Assembly: GCA_964615285.1 (NCBI GenBank)
Contig: CAZTND010000038.1
Span: forward strand, 1-13,867
Direction of reading: 5' to 3'
Length of the DNA stretch: 13,867 nucleotides
Source: RGIG4074 sp964615285
GTDB taxonomy: Bacteria > Bacillota > Clostridia > Christensenellales > Borkfalkiaceae
The stretch's first letter is position 1, and every line of letters begins with the position of its first letter. A program made the translations under genes and the position numbers. The notes below the pieces were generated by a model that saw nothing but the letters and a program-made list of their open reading frames with translations, was not told where the DNA came from and ran no database searches. Of the stretch, positions 6,433-12,507 are shown in pieces.

Positions 6433-6453
6433 CCCCCCCCCCGAAAAATTATA
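6433..6453 (-). promoter_or_regulatory. Possible -10 box with a G10 tract at the start site
   Basis: On the minus strand TATAAT (6448-6453) is followed after five bases by ten G (6433-6442), where transcription would start. No good -35 box is visible: the 17-base position reads GGGCGT. A GC hairpin with arms GCGGGG/CCCCGC lies at 6464-6479, just upstream. The tract could allow slippage, but this is a weak promoter call. Confidence 0.35.
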
Positions 6454-6600
6454 TTTGTCCGCCGCGGGGAACGCCCCGCGTTTCGACCGAAGAATCATGG
6501 CATGGGTGCGGCAATTTTACCGCCGTTCCGGGCATGCCGCCCCGCTTTGCACGCAAGACGAAAGCTTGCGCAATGTGGGATTTTTAAGGGTGAGCCACTC

Positions 6601-6791
6601 GAAAACGATCGATGATCGTTTTCCGACGGCGCAAGGCAAATCGCATATGCAAGGCGATTTGCTGTCCGAGGGCGAAATTCCGTTCGCCCGAGAAAGAACC
6701 CCTTAATAATAAGTGAACGCACAGAGCAAGGCTTTGCCTTGCGGTCTTATCGCCTGCGGCGATGGACGCGGAGCAATGCTCCGCTTTTAAG
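6601..6791. repeat. Triloop-hairpin repeat downstream of lysS (copy B)
   Basis: The gene-free interval from 6394 to the gap holds hairpins. They include GAAAACGATC/GATCGTTTTC around GAT (6601-6623), GCAAATCGC/GCGATTTGC (6636-6662, loop 9) and GGGCGAA/TTCGCCC (6670-6689, loop 6). The conserved three-hairpin core follows: GCAAGGC-TTT-GCCTTGC (6726-6742), ATCGCC-TGC-GGCGAT (6749-6763) and GCGGAGC-AAT-GCTCCGC (6768-6784). The copy runs directly into the run of N at 6792. Part of 6640-6702 resembles 13735-13790, in a different order relative to the core. From 6500 to 6600 I see only one weak palindrome (CGCAAG/CTTGCG). Confidence 0.85.
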
Positions 6792-6891
6792 NNNNNNNNN
6801 NNNNNNNNNNNNNNNNNNNNNNNNNNNNNNNNNNNNNNNNNNNNNNNNNNNNNNNNNNNNNNNNNNNNNNNNNNNNNNNNNNNNNNNNNNN
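6792..6891. other. Assembly gap, exactly 100 N
   Basis: One hundred consecutive N, the usual placeholder for a scaffold gap of unknown length. The left edge lies inside a repeat copy and the right edge inside lysS, so the true sequence should hold the last part of lysS plus the rest of the repeat. Confidence 0.98.
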
Positions 6892-8321
6892 TCCACGCCC
6901 ATGCCGAGCCCACCCGTCGGGGGCAGACCGTATTCGAGCGCGGTGATGAAATCTTCGTCGATCTGCGCGTCGTTGTTGCCCTGCGCGCGCTTGGCTTCCA
7001 CCTGCTTCACCATGCGTTCGCGCTGGTCGATGGGGTCGTTCAGTTCGGAGAAGGCGTTGCCCATCTCGCGGCGGTAGATGAAATACTCGAACCGCTCGGT
7101 AAACGCGGGGTCGGACGCCTTGCGCTTGGCGAGCGGGGAGTTCTCCACGGGATAATCATAGATAAAAGTCGGCTGGACGAGGTTGTCCTCGACGAACGCC
7201 TCGAAAAAGGCAATGAGCACATGGCCCTTGGTCGCCTTTTCGCCCTGTTCGACTTCCACGCCGCGTTCCTTTGCCGCGGCGCGCGCCTCTTCGTCCGTCT
7301 GCCAGGCGTTATAGTCCACGCCCGCATATTTTTTGACCGCCTCGGCCATGGTCAGGCGCTCCCAGTGCCCCATGTCGATGGGCGTGCCCTGGTATTCGAT
7401 TTGCAGCGTGCCGCAGACTTTCTGCGTGACCGTCTTATAGAGGTCCTCGATCATGTCCATCATGTCCATGTAGTCGCTGTACGCTTCGTACATCTCGATG
7501 GTGGTGAACTCGGGGTTGTGCGAGGAGTCCATGCCCTCGTTGCGGAAGATTCTGCCCACTTCGTACACGCGCTCCAGCCCGCCGACGATGAGCCGCTTTA
7601 AGTACAGCTCGGTTTCGATGCGCAGGTACATGTCGATGTCCAGCGCGTTGTGGTGGGTCTTGAAGGGGCGGGCGTCCGCGCCGATCTCCAGCGTCAAAAG
7701 GACGGGCGTTTCCACCTCGGTGTACCCCCTGCCGTCGAGGTAGGCGCGGATCTCCTTTAAGATCTTCGTGCGGGTCAGAAAGGTCTGCCGCACGGCGGGA
7801 TTGACGATGAGGTCGAGCTCGCGCTTGCGGTAGCGCAGGTCGCGGTCGGCGAGGCCGTGCTGCTTTTCGGGCAGGGGCAGGAGCGCCTTGGAGAGCATTT
7901 CAAGGCTCTGCGCGTGCACGCTGATCTCCCCGGTCTGGGTCCGGAACACAAAGCCCTTTACGCCGACGATGTCGCCGATGTCGAAATCCTTCTTATAGGA
8001 GGCGTACGCCTCTTCGCCGATGTCCTGGCGGGTGATGTAGAGCTGGATGGAGCCGTCGCGGTCCTGGATGTGCGAAAAGGAAGCCTTGCCCATGATGCGG
8101 CGGGACATGAGCCGCCCGGCGAGCGTGACCGTCTTGCCCTCGTACGCGGCAAAGCCCGCCTTGATGCCCGCGGCACAGGCGTCGACGGGATATTTCACCT
8201 TTTCGTAGGGATTTTTTCCCTCGGACTGCAGCTTTTGTAATTTTTCGCGGCGGATGCGCGCCTGTTCCGCCAGTTCTTCGGTGTTGTCGGCGGCTTGTCC
8301 TTCAATGATCTTTTCTGCCAT
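6892..8321 (-). CDS. lysS: Lysyl-tRNA synthetase, class II (3' end missing in gap)
   Basis: 476 residues of the enzyme that charges tRNA(Lys). An OB-fold anticodon-binding domain (about 65-150) is followed by the class II catalytic core: motif 1 around 185-206, then RPFKTHHNALDIDMYLR (218-234), motif 2 with GRIFRNEG (256-263) and HNPEFTTIEMYEAY (268-281), then FIYDYPVENSPLAK (386-399) and NAFSELNDPIDQR (422-434). The sequence stops in motif 3 at PPTGGLGMGV plus the bases GA, which fits the expected Asp of GxGxGxDR. About 25 residues should lie in the gap. Compared with the common GGAxARPF, this protein reads EIGADARPF (212-220). The ATG at 8321 has AAGGA 9 bases upstream; a TTG at 8339 is less likely. 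It lies 27 bases after greA, so the two form an operon. Confidence 0.96.
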
Positions 8322-8348
8322 GGGTCTGTTTCCTTGCAAATTTTTTGA

Positions 8349-8822
8349 TTATTTGACGCTGATGTCGAGAATTTTCAGAGTATACACGCCGTCGGGGGAG
8401 TTGACTTCCACCTCGTCCCCCACCTTGTGGCGCATGAGCGCGGCACCGACGGGCGATTCGTTGGAGATCTTGCCCACCGCGGGATCCGATTCCATGGAGC
8501 CCGTGATCTCGTACTCGCACTCCTCTTCGAACATGGAGTCGTATACCTTGACAAAACAGCCGATGTGCACGTAGGAATCGTCGGCGTTCTCCTCGACGAT
8601 GACGGCGTTTTTGACCTTATAGTCCAGCTCGGCGATCTCGCCCTCGACGGCGGACTGTTCGCTGCGCGCCGCGTCGTATTCGGCATTCTCGGACAGGTCG
8701 CCGTGGCTGCGGGCTTCCTGAATGCGCGCGACGACTTCCTGCCGCTTTTCCGTCTGCAGATATTTGAGCCGGGCGACCGCCTCGTCATATCCCTTTTTGG
8801 TCATAAAAAACTGATCTGCCAT
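8349..8822 (-). CDS. greA: Transcription elongation factor GreA
   Basis: A 157-residue factor that enters the RNA polymerase secondary channel and stimulates cleavage of backtracked RNA. The N-terminal coiled coil (about 1-75) carries the tip GDLSENAEYDAA (41-52), with the acidic pair Asp42 and Glu45 that coordinate the catalytic magnesium. The FKBP-like C-terminal domain (about 80-157) ends with the typical SPVGAALMRHKVGDEVEVNSP (123-143, with the conserved SPVG.AL). The length is standard. The ATG at 8822 has an upstream AGAGGTG at a slightly long spacing; the open frame extends further but crosses the promoter. It is transcribed from a consensus promoter at 8922-8950, has a leader hairpin, and is followed closely by lysS. 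Confidence 0.97.
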   Translation of the reverse strand: MADQFFMTKKGYDEAVARLKYLQTEKRQEVVARIQEARSHGDLSENAEYDAARSEQSAVEGEIAELDYKVKNAVIVEENADDSYVHIGCFVKVYDSMFEEECEYEITGSMESDPAVGKISNESPVGAALMRHKVGDEVEVNSPDGVYTLKILDISVK

Positions 8823-8871
8823 AATTGAAAAACACCTCTCGTTACTTTTTTGTTTCGGGCTATAAATACAA

Positions 8872-8904
8872 CCGTGGCTTTCCGCCCGTACGGGAAAGTC
8901 ACGG
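8872..8904 (-). promoter_or_regulatory. Leader hairpin in the greA 5' untranslated region
   Basis: Arms of 12 bases (8872-8883 with 8893-8904) with one mismatch enclose a 9-base loop. On the minus strand it is followed by TTGTATTTAT, a broken T-rich tail. It starts about 18 bases after the -10 box and ends about 50 bases before the greA start. It may be an attenuator or a stabilising leader structure; the tail is too weak for a confident terminator call. Confidence 0.55.
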
Positions 8905-8921
8905 CTATTTCTCCATATTCC

Positions 8922-8950
8922 ATTATACTGTATCCCGCCGCTTTTGTCAA
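8922..8950 (-). promoter_or_regulatory. Consensus promoter of greA-lysS
   Basis: On the minus strand a perfect TTGACA (8945-8950), a 17-base spacer and a perfect TATAAT (8922-8927). It is the strongest sigma-A-type promoter in the window. The leader to the greA ATG is roughly 95 bases. Confidence 0.93.
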
Positions 8951-9091
8951 CGCCTTTGACCCCGTGCGGCGCAAAATATTGTTGCGGGGCAAAAATCCGC
9001 AAAGGCCCTCCGTCCCGCGGGTTTCGCCCCGTTTTGCCGTACTCTACCCTGTTCTCCTCTTTTTTCGGCAACAGTCAGAGCTCCGCCGCGG

Positions 9092-9571
9092 TCAGAGCAT
9101 GGCGTCGAACGCCGTCCCGTCGACGGTATAACTGCAAACGTAAGCGGGCGACATGAACCCCATACCGACGCATTGCAGGAAGTTCTCCGTCGGGTAAATA
9201 TAGACGGCACGGCGGTTTTCGTACTCCTCGCTCCCGTCGTACCACCAGACTTCGATCTCGGTCTTTTTATAAGTATCCGGCTCTTCGTCCGCATCTTCCG
9301 CCCCGCAGTTTTCCAACATTGCGCAGAATTCGGCGGCGGCGATCGTCTGCTCTGCGCCCGACGCGCCGTAATCGACGCCGACGACATAAGAAAGGACTGT
9401 CTCCTCCGGCGTGTCCTCGAAGTAGTCGAGAACCATCTCCACCGTCAGCTTATCGAGTTCCGACGGCGTGGAGATCCGAATGAGTGCATAGACGCACCAC
9501 ACGACGAGGACAATCACCCCGATGCAGAAGAGCAGGAGCGCCGTCAAAGCGGCAATGCCGACCCGCCGCAA
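9092..9571 (-). CDS. Hypothetical single-helix membrane or secreted protein, likely frameshifted start
   Basis: The 159-residue frame shows one hydrophobic helix (about 5-31) followed by an acidic soluble domain (for example ENCGAEDADEEPD and KKTEIEVWWYDGSEEYENR). I do not recognise the family. The soluble part should lie outside the membrane if the basic end stays in. The frame opens only at a TTG (9571) without a ribosome site. A good AAGGAG followed by ATG (9594) lies just upstream but is one base out of frame, and its own reading ends after 16 codons. One extra base in the G4A5 run (9575-9583 on the plus strand) would join them as MGTMGKKALRRVGIAAL, a natural signal-anchor start. So a sequence error, a real frameshift mutation or ribosomal slippage is likely. 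It has its own promoter at 9659-9687. Confidence 0.7.
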   Translation of the reverse strand: MRRVGIAALTALLLFCIGVIVLVVWCVYALIRISTPSELDKLTVEMVLDYFEDTPEETVLSYVVGVDYGASGAEQTIAAAEFCAMLENCGAEDADEEPDTYKKTEIEVWWYDGSEEYENRRAVYIYPTENFLQCVGMGFMSPAYVCSYTVDGTAFDAML

Positions 9572-9658
9572 CGCTTTTTCCCCATAGTTCCCATCAAAAT
9601 TTCTCCTTCGCTTAGAAACGGTCGTATTCGCACGCCAAGGCTACCCTATCGCAGTATA

Positions 9659-9687
9659 ATTGTATCACACCTTTTCTGCGGTGTCAA
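9659..9687 (-). promoter_or_regulatory. Promoter of the single-helix hypothetical gene
   Basis: On the minus strand TTGACA (9682-9687), a 17-base spacer and TACAAT (9659-9664), preceded by TGA as an extended -10. It starts 11 bases below the perfect palindromic terminator of the gene upstream. Confidence 0.88.
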
Positions 9688-9698
9688 TAGGGGCGGCA

Positions 9699-9732
9699 AA
9701 AAAAATTGTCCGAAATTTCGGACAATTTTTTT
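9699..9732. terminator. Perfect 34-base palindromic terminator
   Basis: Seven A, then TTGTCCGAAA and its exact complement TTTCGGACAA, then seven T. It reads as an intrinsic terminator on both strands. In context it ends the lrp-aminotransferase transcript, about 95 bases past the aminotransferase stop, and insulates the promoter beside it. Confidence 0.93.
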
Positions 9733-9826
9733 GCAAAAACCCGTTCGATCGCGGCGGCGCGGGGCGCAAAAATGCGCGCGCCGATTGCGCTTTCGGGGCA
9801 AAGACGCAGGCATGGGCCGGGCCTTT

Positions 9827-10999
9827 TCAGCCCTTGAGAGACGCGACGAAATCGGCGATGCGGTCCATTGCCTCGGCAAGCTGCGCCATGGACGAGGCGT
9901 AAGAACAGCGGACGTGATTTTCCCCGCAAGCGCCGAACGCGCTGCCCGGCACAACCGCCACCCGCTTTTCGCGCAGCAATTTTTCGGCGAACGCCTCGCC
10001 GCTCAGCCCCGTCGATCTGACCGACGGAAAGACGTAAAACGCACCCTTCGGCTCAAAGCAGGACAGCCCCATGTCGTTGAAACTCTTTACCACGAAGCGG
10101 CGGCGGCGGTTGTACTCTTCCCGCATCTCCTCGACGACCGAAAAATTATCCTCAAATCCCTCTTTCAGGGCGTAATTGGCGGCATATTGCCCCGCCGTCG
10201 GCGCGCACATGATGCCGTATTGATGGATCTTGAACATGCCCTCGTCCATGCCCGCGGGGGCGCAGACAAAGCCGACCCGCCAGCCAGTCATGGCGAACGC
10301 CTTGGAAAAACCGTTGATGAGCACGGTGCGCTCCTTCATGCCGGGGAGGGCGGCGACCGAACAGTGCTTGCCCCCGTAGGTCAGCTCGGCATATATCTCG
10401 TCCGAAATGACCAGAAGATCGTGCTTTTCAATGAGGGGCGCGATTTTTTTCAGCTGTTCGCGGGTCATGACGCCGCCCGTGGGATTGTTGGGATAGGCGA
10501 GGATGACTGCCTTGGTGCGCGGGGTGATCTTCCGTTCCAGCTCCTCGGGCGTGACGATGAACCCGTTTTCCGCCTTGCAGTCGATGGACACGGGCATGCC
10601 CCCCGCCAATGTGACGCACGGCGCATAGGAAACATAGCAGGGATCGGGCACCAGGACCTCGTCCCCTTCGTCGAGCGCCGCCCGCAGGGCGAGATCTATC
10701 CCCTCGCTTGCGCCCACCGTGACGATGATGTGTTCGGCGGGATAGTCGACGGCAAAGCGTTTTTGCATGTAAGCGGAAATATTTTCCCGGAGTTCGGGCA
10801 GCCCGCGGTTGCCCGTGTACTGGGTATAGCCCTTCTGAATGGAACGCACGCCGGCGTCGCGCACCGTCCAGGGCGTGACGAAATCGGGCTCGCCCACGCC
10901 CAAAGAAATGGCGTCCTTCATCTCGTGCACGATGTCGAAGAACTTGCGGATGCCGCTCGGTTTCAGATTTTTGACCTTTTCGGAAACAAAGTCTTTCAT
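9827..10999 (-). CDS. Class I/II PLP-dependent aminotransferase
   Basis: A 390-residue aspartate-aminotransferase-fold enzyme, probably cytoplasmic. It has GVGEPDF (34-40), YTGNRGLPELR (61-71), VGASEGIDLA (95-104), YPNNPTGG (169-176, Asn contacting PLP), SDEIYAELTY (199-208, Asp200 pairing with the PLP nitrogen), the Schiff-base Lys233 in NGFSKAFAMTGWRVGF, and a C-terminal NHVRCSYA block with the Arg that binds the substrate carboxylate. The length is normal. It resembles the AspC/PatA-like group used for aspartate, aromatic or N-acetyl-diaminopimelate substrates, and sequence alone does not decide between them. Its ATG overlaps the stop of the Lrp-family gene (ATGA), so both are made from one mRNA and the regulator probably responds to an amino acid handled by this enzyme. 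The perfect palindromic terminator follows. Confidence 0.92.
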   Translation of the reverse strand: MKDFVSEKVKNLKPSGIRKFFDIVHEMKDAISLGVGEPDFVTPWTVRDAGVRSIQKGYTQYTGNRGLPELRENISAYMQKRFAVDYPAEHIIVTVGASEGIDLALRAALDEGDEVLVPDPCYVSYAPCVTLAGGMPVSIDCKAENGFIVTPEELERKITPRTKAVILAYPNNPTGGVMTREQLKKIAPLIEKHDLLVISDEIYAELTYGGKHCSVAALPGMKERTVLINGFSKAFAMTGWRVGFVCAPAGMDEGMFKIHQYGIMCAPTAGQYAANYALKEGFEDNFSVVEEMREEYNRRRRFVVKSFNDMGLSCFEPKGAFYVFPSVRSTGLSGEAFAEKLLREKRVAVVPGSAFGACGENHVRCSYASSMAQLAEAMDRIADFVASLKG

Positions 11000-11487
11000 G
11001 GCTGGAAGGACAACCTCTTTTCGCCCGGCGCCTTGAAGGTGATGTTGCCCTCTATCTTGTACTTGCGCAGGATAAAGTGCGTGGCGGTGCCCGTAACGCC
11101 CGAGAACGTGGAGATCTTTTCATAGACGAAGCGGGAAATGCTCCGAAGCGATTTGCCCGCCACAAACACGGCAAGATCGTACGCCCCGCTCATGAGATAG
11201 ACGCCCGTCACCTCGTCATAGCGGGAGATCTCCTCGGCGAGGCCGTCGAACCCCTGTCCCTTCTTGGGGGTGACGCGCACCTCGATGAGGGCCTCCACCA
11301 CGTCGTCGTCCATCGCCTCGGCGTTGGTGATGGCGGCGTATTTGACGATGACGCCGCGCGCTTCCATCCCCTCGATGGCGATCCTGACTTCCCGTTCGCT
11401 CACGCCCAGCATGACGGCGATCTTTTCCGCCGTGAACCGGCAGTCCTCGTTCAGCACACGCAAAATCTGTTTTTCGATGTTTTCCAT
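10996..11487 (-). CDS. Lrp/AsnC-family transcriptional regulator
   Basis: A 163-residue regulator. The N-terminal winged helix-turn-helix spans about 1-50 (IEKQILRVLNEDCRFTAEKIAVMLGVSEREVR, with the recognition helix near SEREVRIAIEGM). The C-terminal RAM/ligand-binding domain spans about 62-145, with the VTGVYLMSGAYDLAVFV core (93-109) that marks Lrp/AsnC proteins. Members form octamers that bind amino acids and commonly control their own operon. I start at the ATG at 11487, which follows GGAGG and a promoter; the longer open frame upstream runs through the promoter. The tail (about 145-163) is basic. The gene overlaps the aminotransferase by 4 bases, giving a regulator-enzyme pair. The divergent 85-residue gene shares the upstream region, where an inverted repeat lies between the two promoters. 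Confidence 0.93.
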   Translation of the reverse strand: MENIEKQILRVLNEDCRFTAEKIAVMLGVSEREVRIAIEGMEARGVIVKYAAITNAEAMDDDVVEALIEVRVTPKKGQGFDGLAEEISRYDEVTGVYLMSGAYDLAVFVAGKSLRSISRFVYEKISTFSGVTGTATHFILRKYKIEGNITFKAPGEKRLSFQP

Positions 11488-11514
11488 GTGTTTCCTCCGC
11501 TCCTTGTTTCCTAT

Positions 11515-11543
11515 ATTGTATTCCTCTTTTCGCATAAAGTCAA
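11515..11543 (-). promoter_or_regulatory. Promoter of lrp-aminotransferase operon
   Basis: On the minus strand TTGACT (11538-11543), a 17-base spacer and TACAAT (11515-11520). The -10 box lies 27 bases upstream of the Lrp start codon, so the leader is short. Confidence 0.88.
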
Positions 11544-11548
11544 CGATT

Positions 11549-11568
11549 TTTCGGTTTTTGACCCGAAA
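11549..11568. promoter_or_regulatory. Candidate operator between divergent promoters
   Basis: Inverted repeat TTTCGG (11549-11554), 8 bases, CCGAAA (11563-11568). It lies just outside the lrp -35 box on one side and the -35 box of the divergent gene on the other. Its place beside an lrp-family gene suggests autoregulation, but it was found from symmetry alone and no second copy was identified. Confidence 0.4.
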
Positions 11569-11572
11569 GTTA

Positions 11573-11601
11573 TTTACTTTCCGCGCGGTTTTTTGTATAA
11601 T
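11573..11601 (+). promoter_or_regulatory. Promoter of the 85-residue protein gene
   Basis: TTTACT (11573-11578), a 17-base spacer and a perfect TATAAT (11596-11601). It is followed after 7 bases by the AAAAGGAGG ribosome site. The leader is about 18 bases. Confidence 0.85.
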
Positions 11602-11625
11602 GGGACAAAAGGAGGGCTTGTTTCC

Positions 11626-11883
11626 ATGCGGCTTTGGGCAAAGGTCATGAAGGACGGTAAAATTCAGAAGCAGTGCACGCTGGAAAAGGACGAACGGGTC
11701 ACCTGGTCGCATTTCTTTGACTATATGGCGGAGCTGTGCGACGCCCTGGACACACCCACGCCCGTAATTTTGAAGGCGCACGTCTTTCAGCTTGCAAAGT
11801 TCCGCCACGTCAAATTTCTCCCCCGCGATTTTGTGGAATCGGTGGACTTTGACCGGCTGGTCGTCGAAAACATATCCGAATAA
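11626..11883 (+). CDS. Small conserved-looking hypothetical protein (85 residues)
   Basis: A compact soluble protein with a mixed composition and no signal or membrane segment. It has a basic start (MRLWAKVMKDGKIQKQ), an aromatic helix-like stretch (WSHFFDYMAELCDALD, 27-42), TPTPVILKAHVFQLAKF (43-59) and the tail LPRDFVESVDFDRLVVENISE. I cannot name a domain. The balanced composition and the strong ribosome site (AAAGGAGG, 9 bases) and promoter argue for a real gene. It is divergent from lrp with about 140 bases between the start codons, so it may share control with it. A GC hairpin (11885-11905) follows immediately but lacks a T run. Confidence 0.82.
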   Translation: MRLWAKVMKDGKIQKQCTLEKDERVTWSHFFDYMAELCDALDTPTPVILKAHVFQLAKFRHVKFLPRDFVESVDFDRLVVENISE

Positions 11884-11884
11884 A

Positions 11885-11905
11885 CGCGGCGCTTTGAACG
11901 CCGCG
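11885..11905 (+). terminator. Possible weak terminator hairpin
   Basis: Arms CGCGGCG (11885-11891) and CGCCGCG (11899-11905) around a 7-base loop, directly after the stop of the 85-residue gene. The plus-strand tail is CTCCTCCC, so it is not a standard intrinsic terminator. It may protect the 3' end or cause only a pause. Confidence 0.4.
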
Positions 11906-12029
11906 CTCCTCCCGCACGGGATCGCAAGCAAAAAAGCGCTCGGATAAGCCCGCAGCAAAAACCTGCGTGCCGCCCGGAAAACACAGGCATGGGCGGCATA
12001 AAAATCGCCTTGCGGCGCATAGTAAGAAT

Positions 12030-12239
12030 ATGAAAGTGAGTTGTATCGTCTGCGGTTCGCTGCTCATTGCCTTCGGAATCTGTGCGGCGGTGTACGCGCT
12101 GTTTTCCTTCGACCTTTTGTTGTTCCTTTGTTTCGGGAACGAAATGCTCTACCGCGTCGCGCACGCATTGCAGGCCGTTGCCGCCGCCTGGCTGGCATTC
12201 TGGCTGATCGCTTTCCGCCCCCAGGACGACCTGCGCTGA
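12030..12239 (+). CDS. Small two-helix membrane protein (69 residues), hypothetical
   Basis: The frame gives MKVSCIVCGSLLIAFGICAAVYALFS, a first helix (about 3-34), then GNEMLYRVAHALQ and a second helix (about 46-62), ending FRPQDDLR. I do not recognise it. Support for a real gene comes from the two clean hydrophobic segments and from a good plus-strand terminator 70 bases downstream (12313-12348). Against it, the ribosome site is poor (AGTAAGA). A GTG at 11967 would add 21 basic residues upstream. No promoter is evident between 11884 and 12030, so it may be cotranscribed with the 85-residue gene. Confidence 0.5.
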   Translation: MKVSCIVCGSLLIAFGICAAVYALFSFDLLLFLCFGNEMLYRVAHALQAVAAAWLAFWLIAFRPQDDLR

Positions 12240-12312
12240 CCGCGCGGGCAGCCGCCGATTTTTCGGCGCATTTTTCCCGTATGGAACACAAAACAGGAAT
12301 GAAAAACCATAT

Positions 12313-12348
12313 ATTCCGTTTCTTTTCAAGAAAGAACGGAATTTTTTT
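12313..12348 (+). terminator. Intrinsic terminator before the hydrolase gene
   Basis: The outer stem ATTCCGTT (12313-12320) pairs with AACGGAAT (12335-12342), with further TCTT/AAGA pairing inside. It is followed by seven T (12342-12348). It ends transcripts from the left and precedes the hydrolase promoter by 22 bases. Confidence 0.87.
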
Positions 12349-12370
12349 GATACAGTTTGCGCCCACCCTC

Positions 12371-12399
12371 TTGACATTTCCCCGCAGAAAGAGTATGAT
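12371..12399 (+). promoter_or_regulatory. Promoter of the alpha/beta hydrolase gene
   Basis: A perfect TTGACA (12371-12376), a 17-base spacer and TATGAT (12394-12399). The leader of about 100 bases includes GC-rich inverted segments (about 12431-12470, GCGGCG/CGCCGC) that could fold, with no recognisable riboswitch. Confidence 0.87.
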
Positions 12400-12507
12400 A
12401 AGGGCAAGGCTCCGACCGAACGGCCCTGCCTGTCCGCGGGCGGCGTTTTCCGCCGCACGGCGGCTGCGGCATAAAAAAGACAAACCTCTTGTACGGGGAG
12501 AAACGCT

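Noticed and set aside
6495..6722. Small minus-strand open frames reading through repeat copy B (also at 13419-13697 and 3507-3695)
   Set aside because: Their similarity to each other comes from the shared hairpin modules; they lack start signals and change frame between copies.
8349..9071. Long 240-codon start for greA
   Set aside because: It would place the consensus TTGACA/TATAAT promoter and leader hairpin inside the coding region; the ATG at 8822 gives the standard GreA length.
9173..11125. Plus-strand open frame of 650 codons opposite the aminotransferase and lrp genes
   Set aside because: It covers clear PLP-enzyme and Lrp genes, a palindromic terminator and a promoter on the other strand. 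The long open frame follows from high third-position GC.
10996..11958. Long 320-codon start for the Lrp-family gene
   Set aside because: The extension runs through the lrp promoter, the candidate operator and the divergent gene. The ATG at 11487 has a proper ribosome site and gives a normal Lrp N-terminus.
11961..11999. Inverted repeat TGCCGCCC/GGGCGGCA before the 69-residue gene as a regulatory site
   Set aside because: The spacing is 15 bases, there is no tail or promoter beside it, and GC-rich matches of this size are expected by chance in this region.
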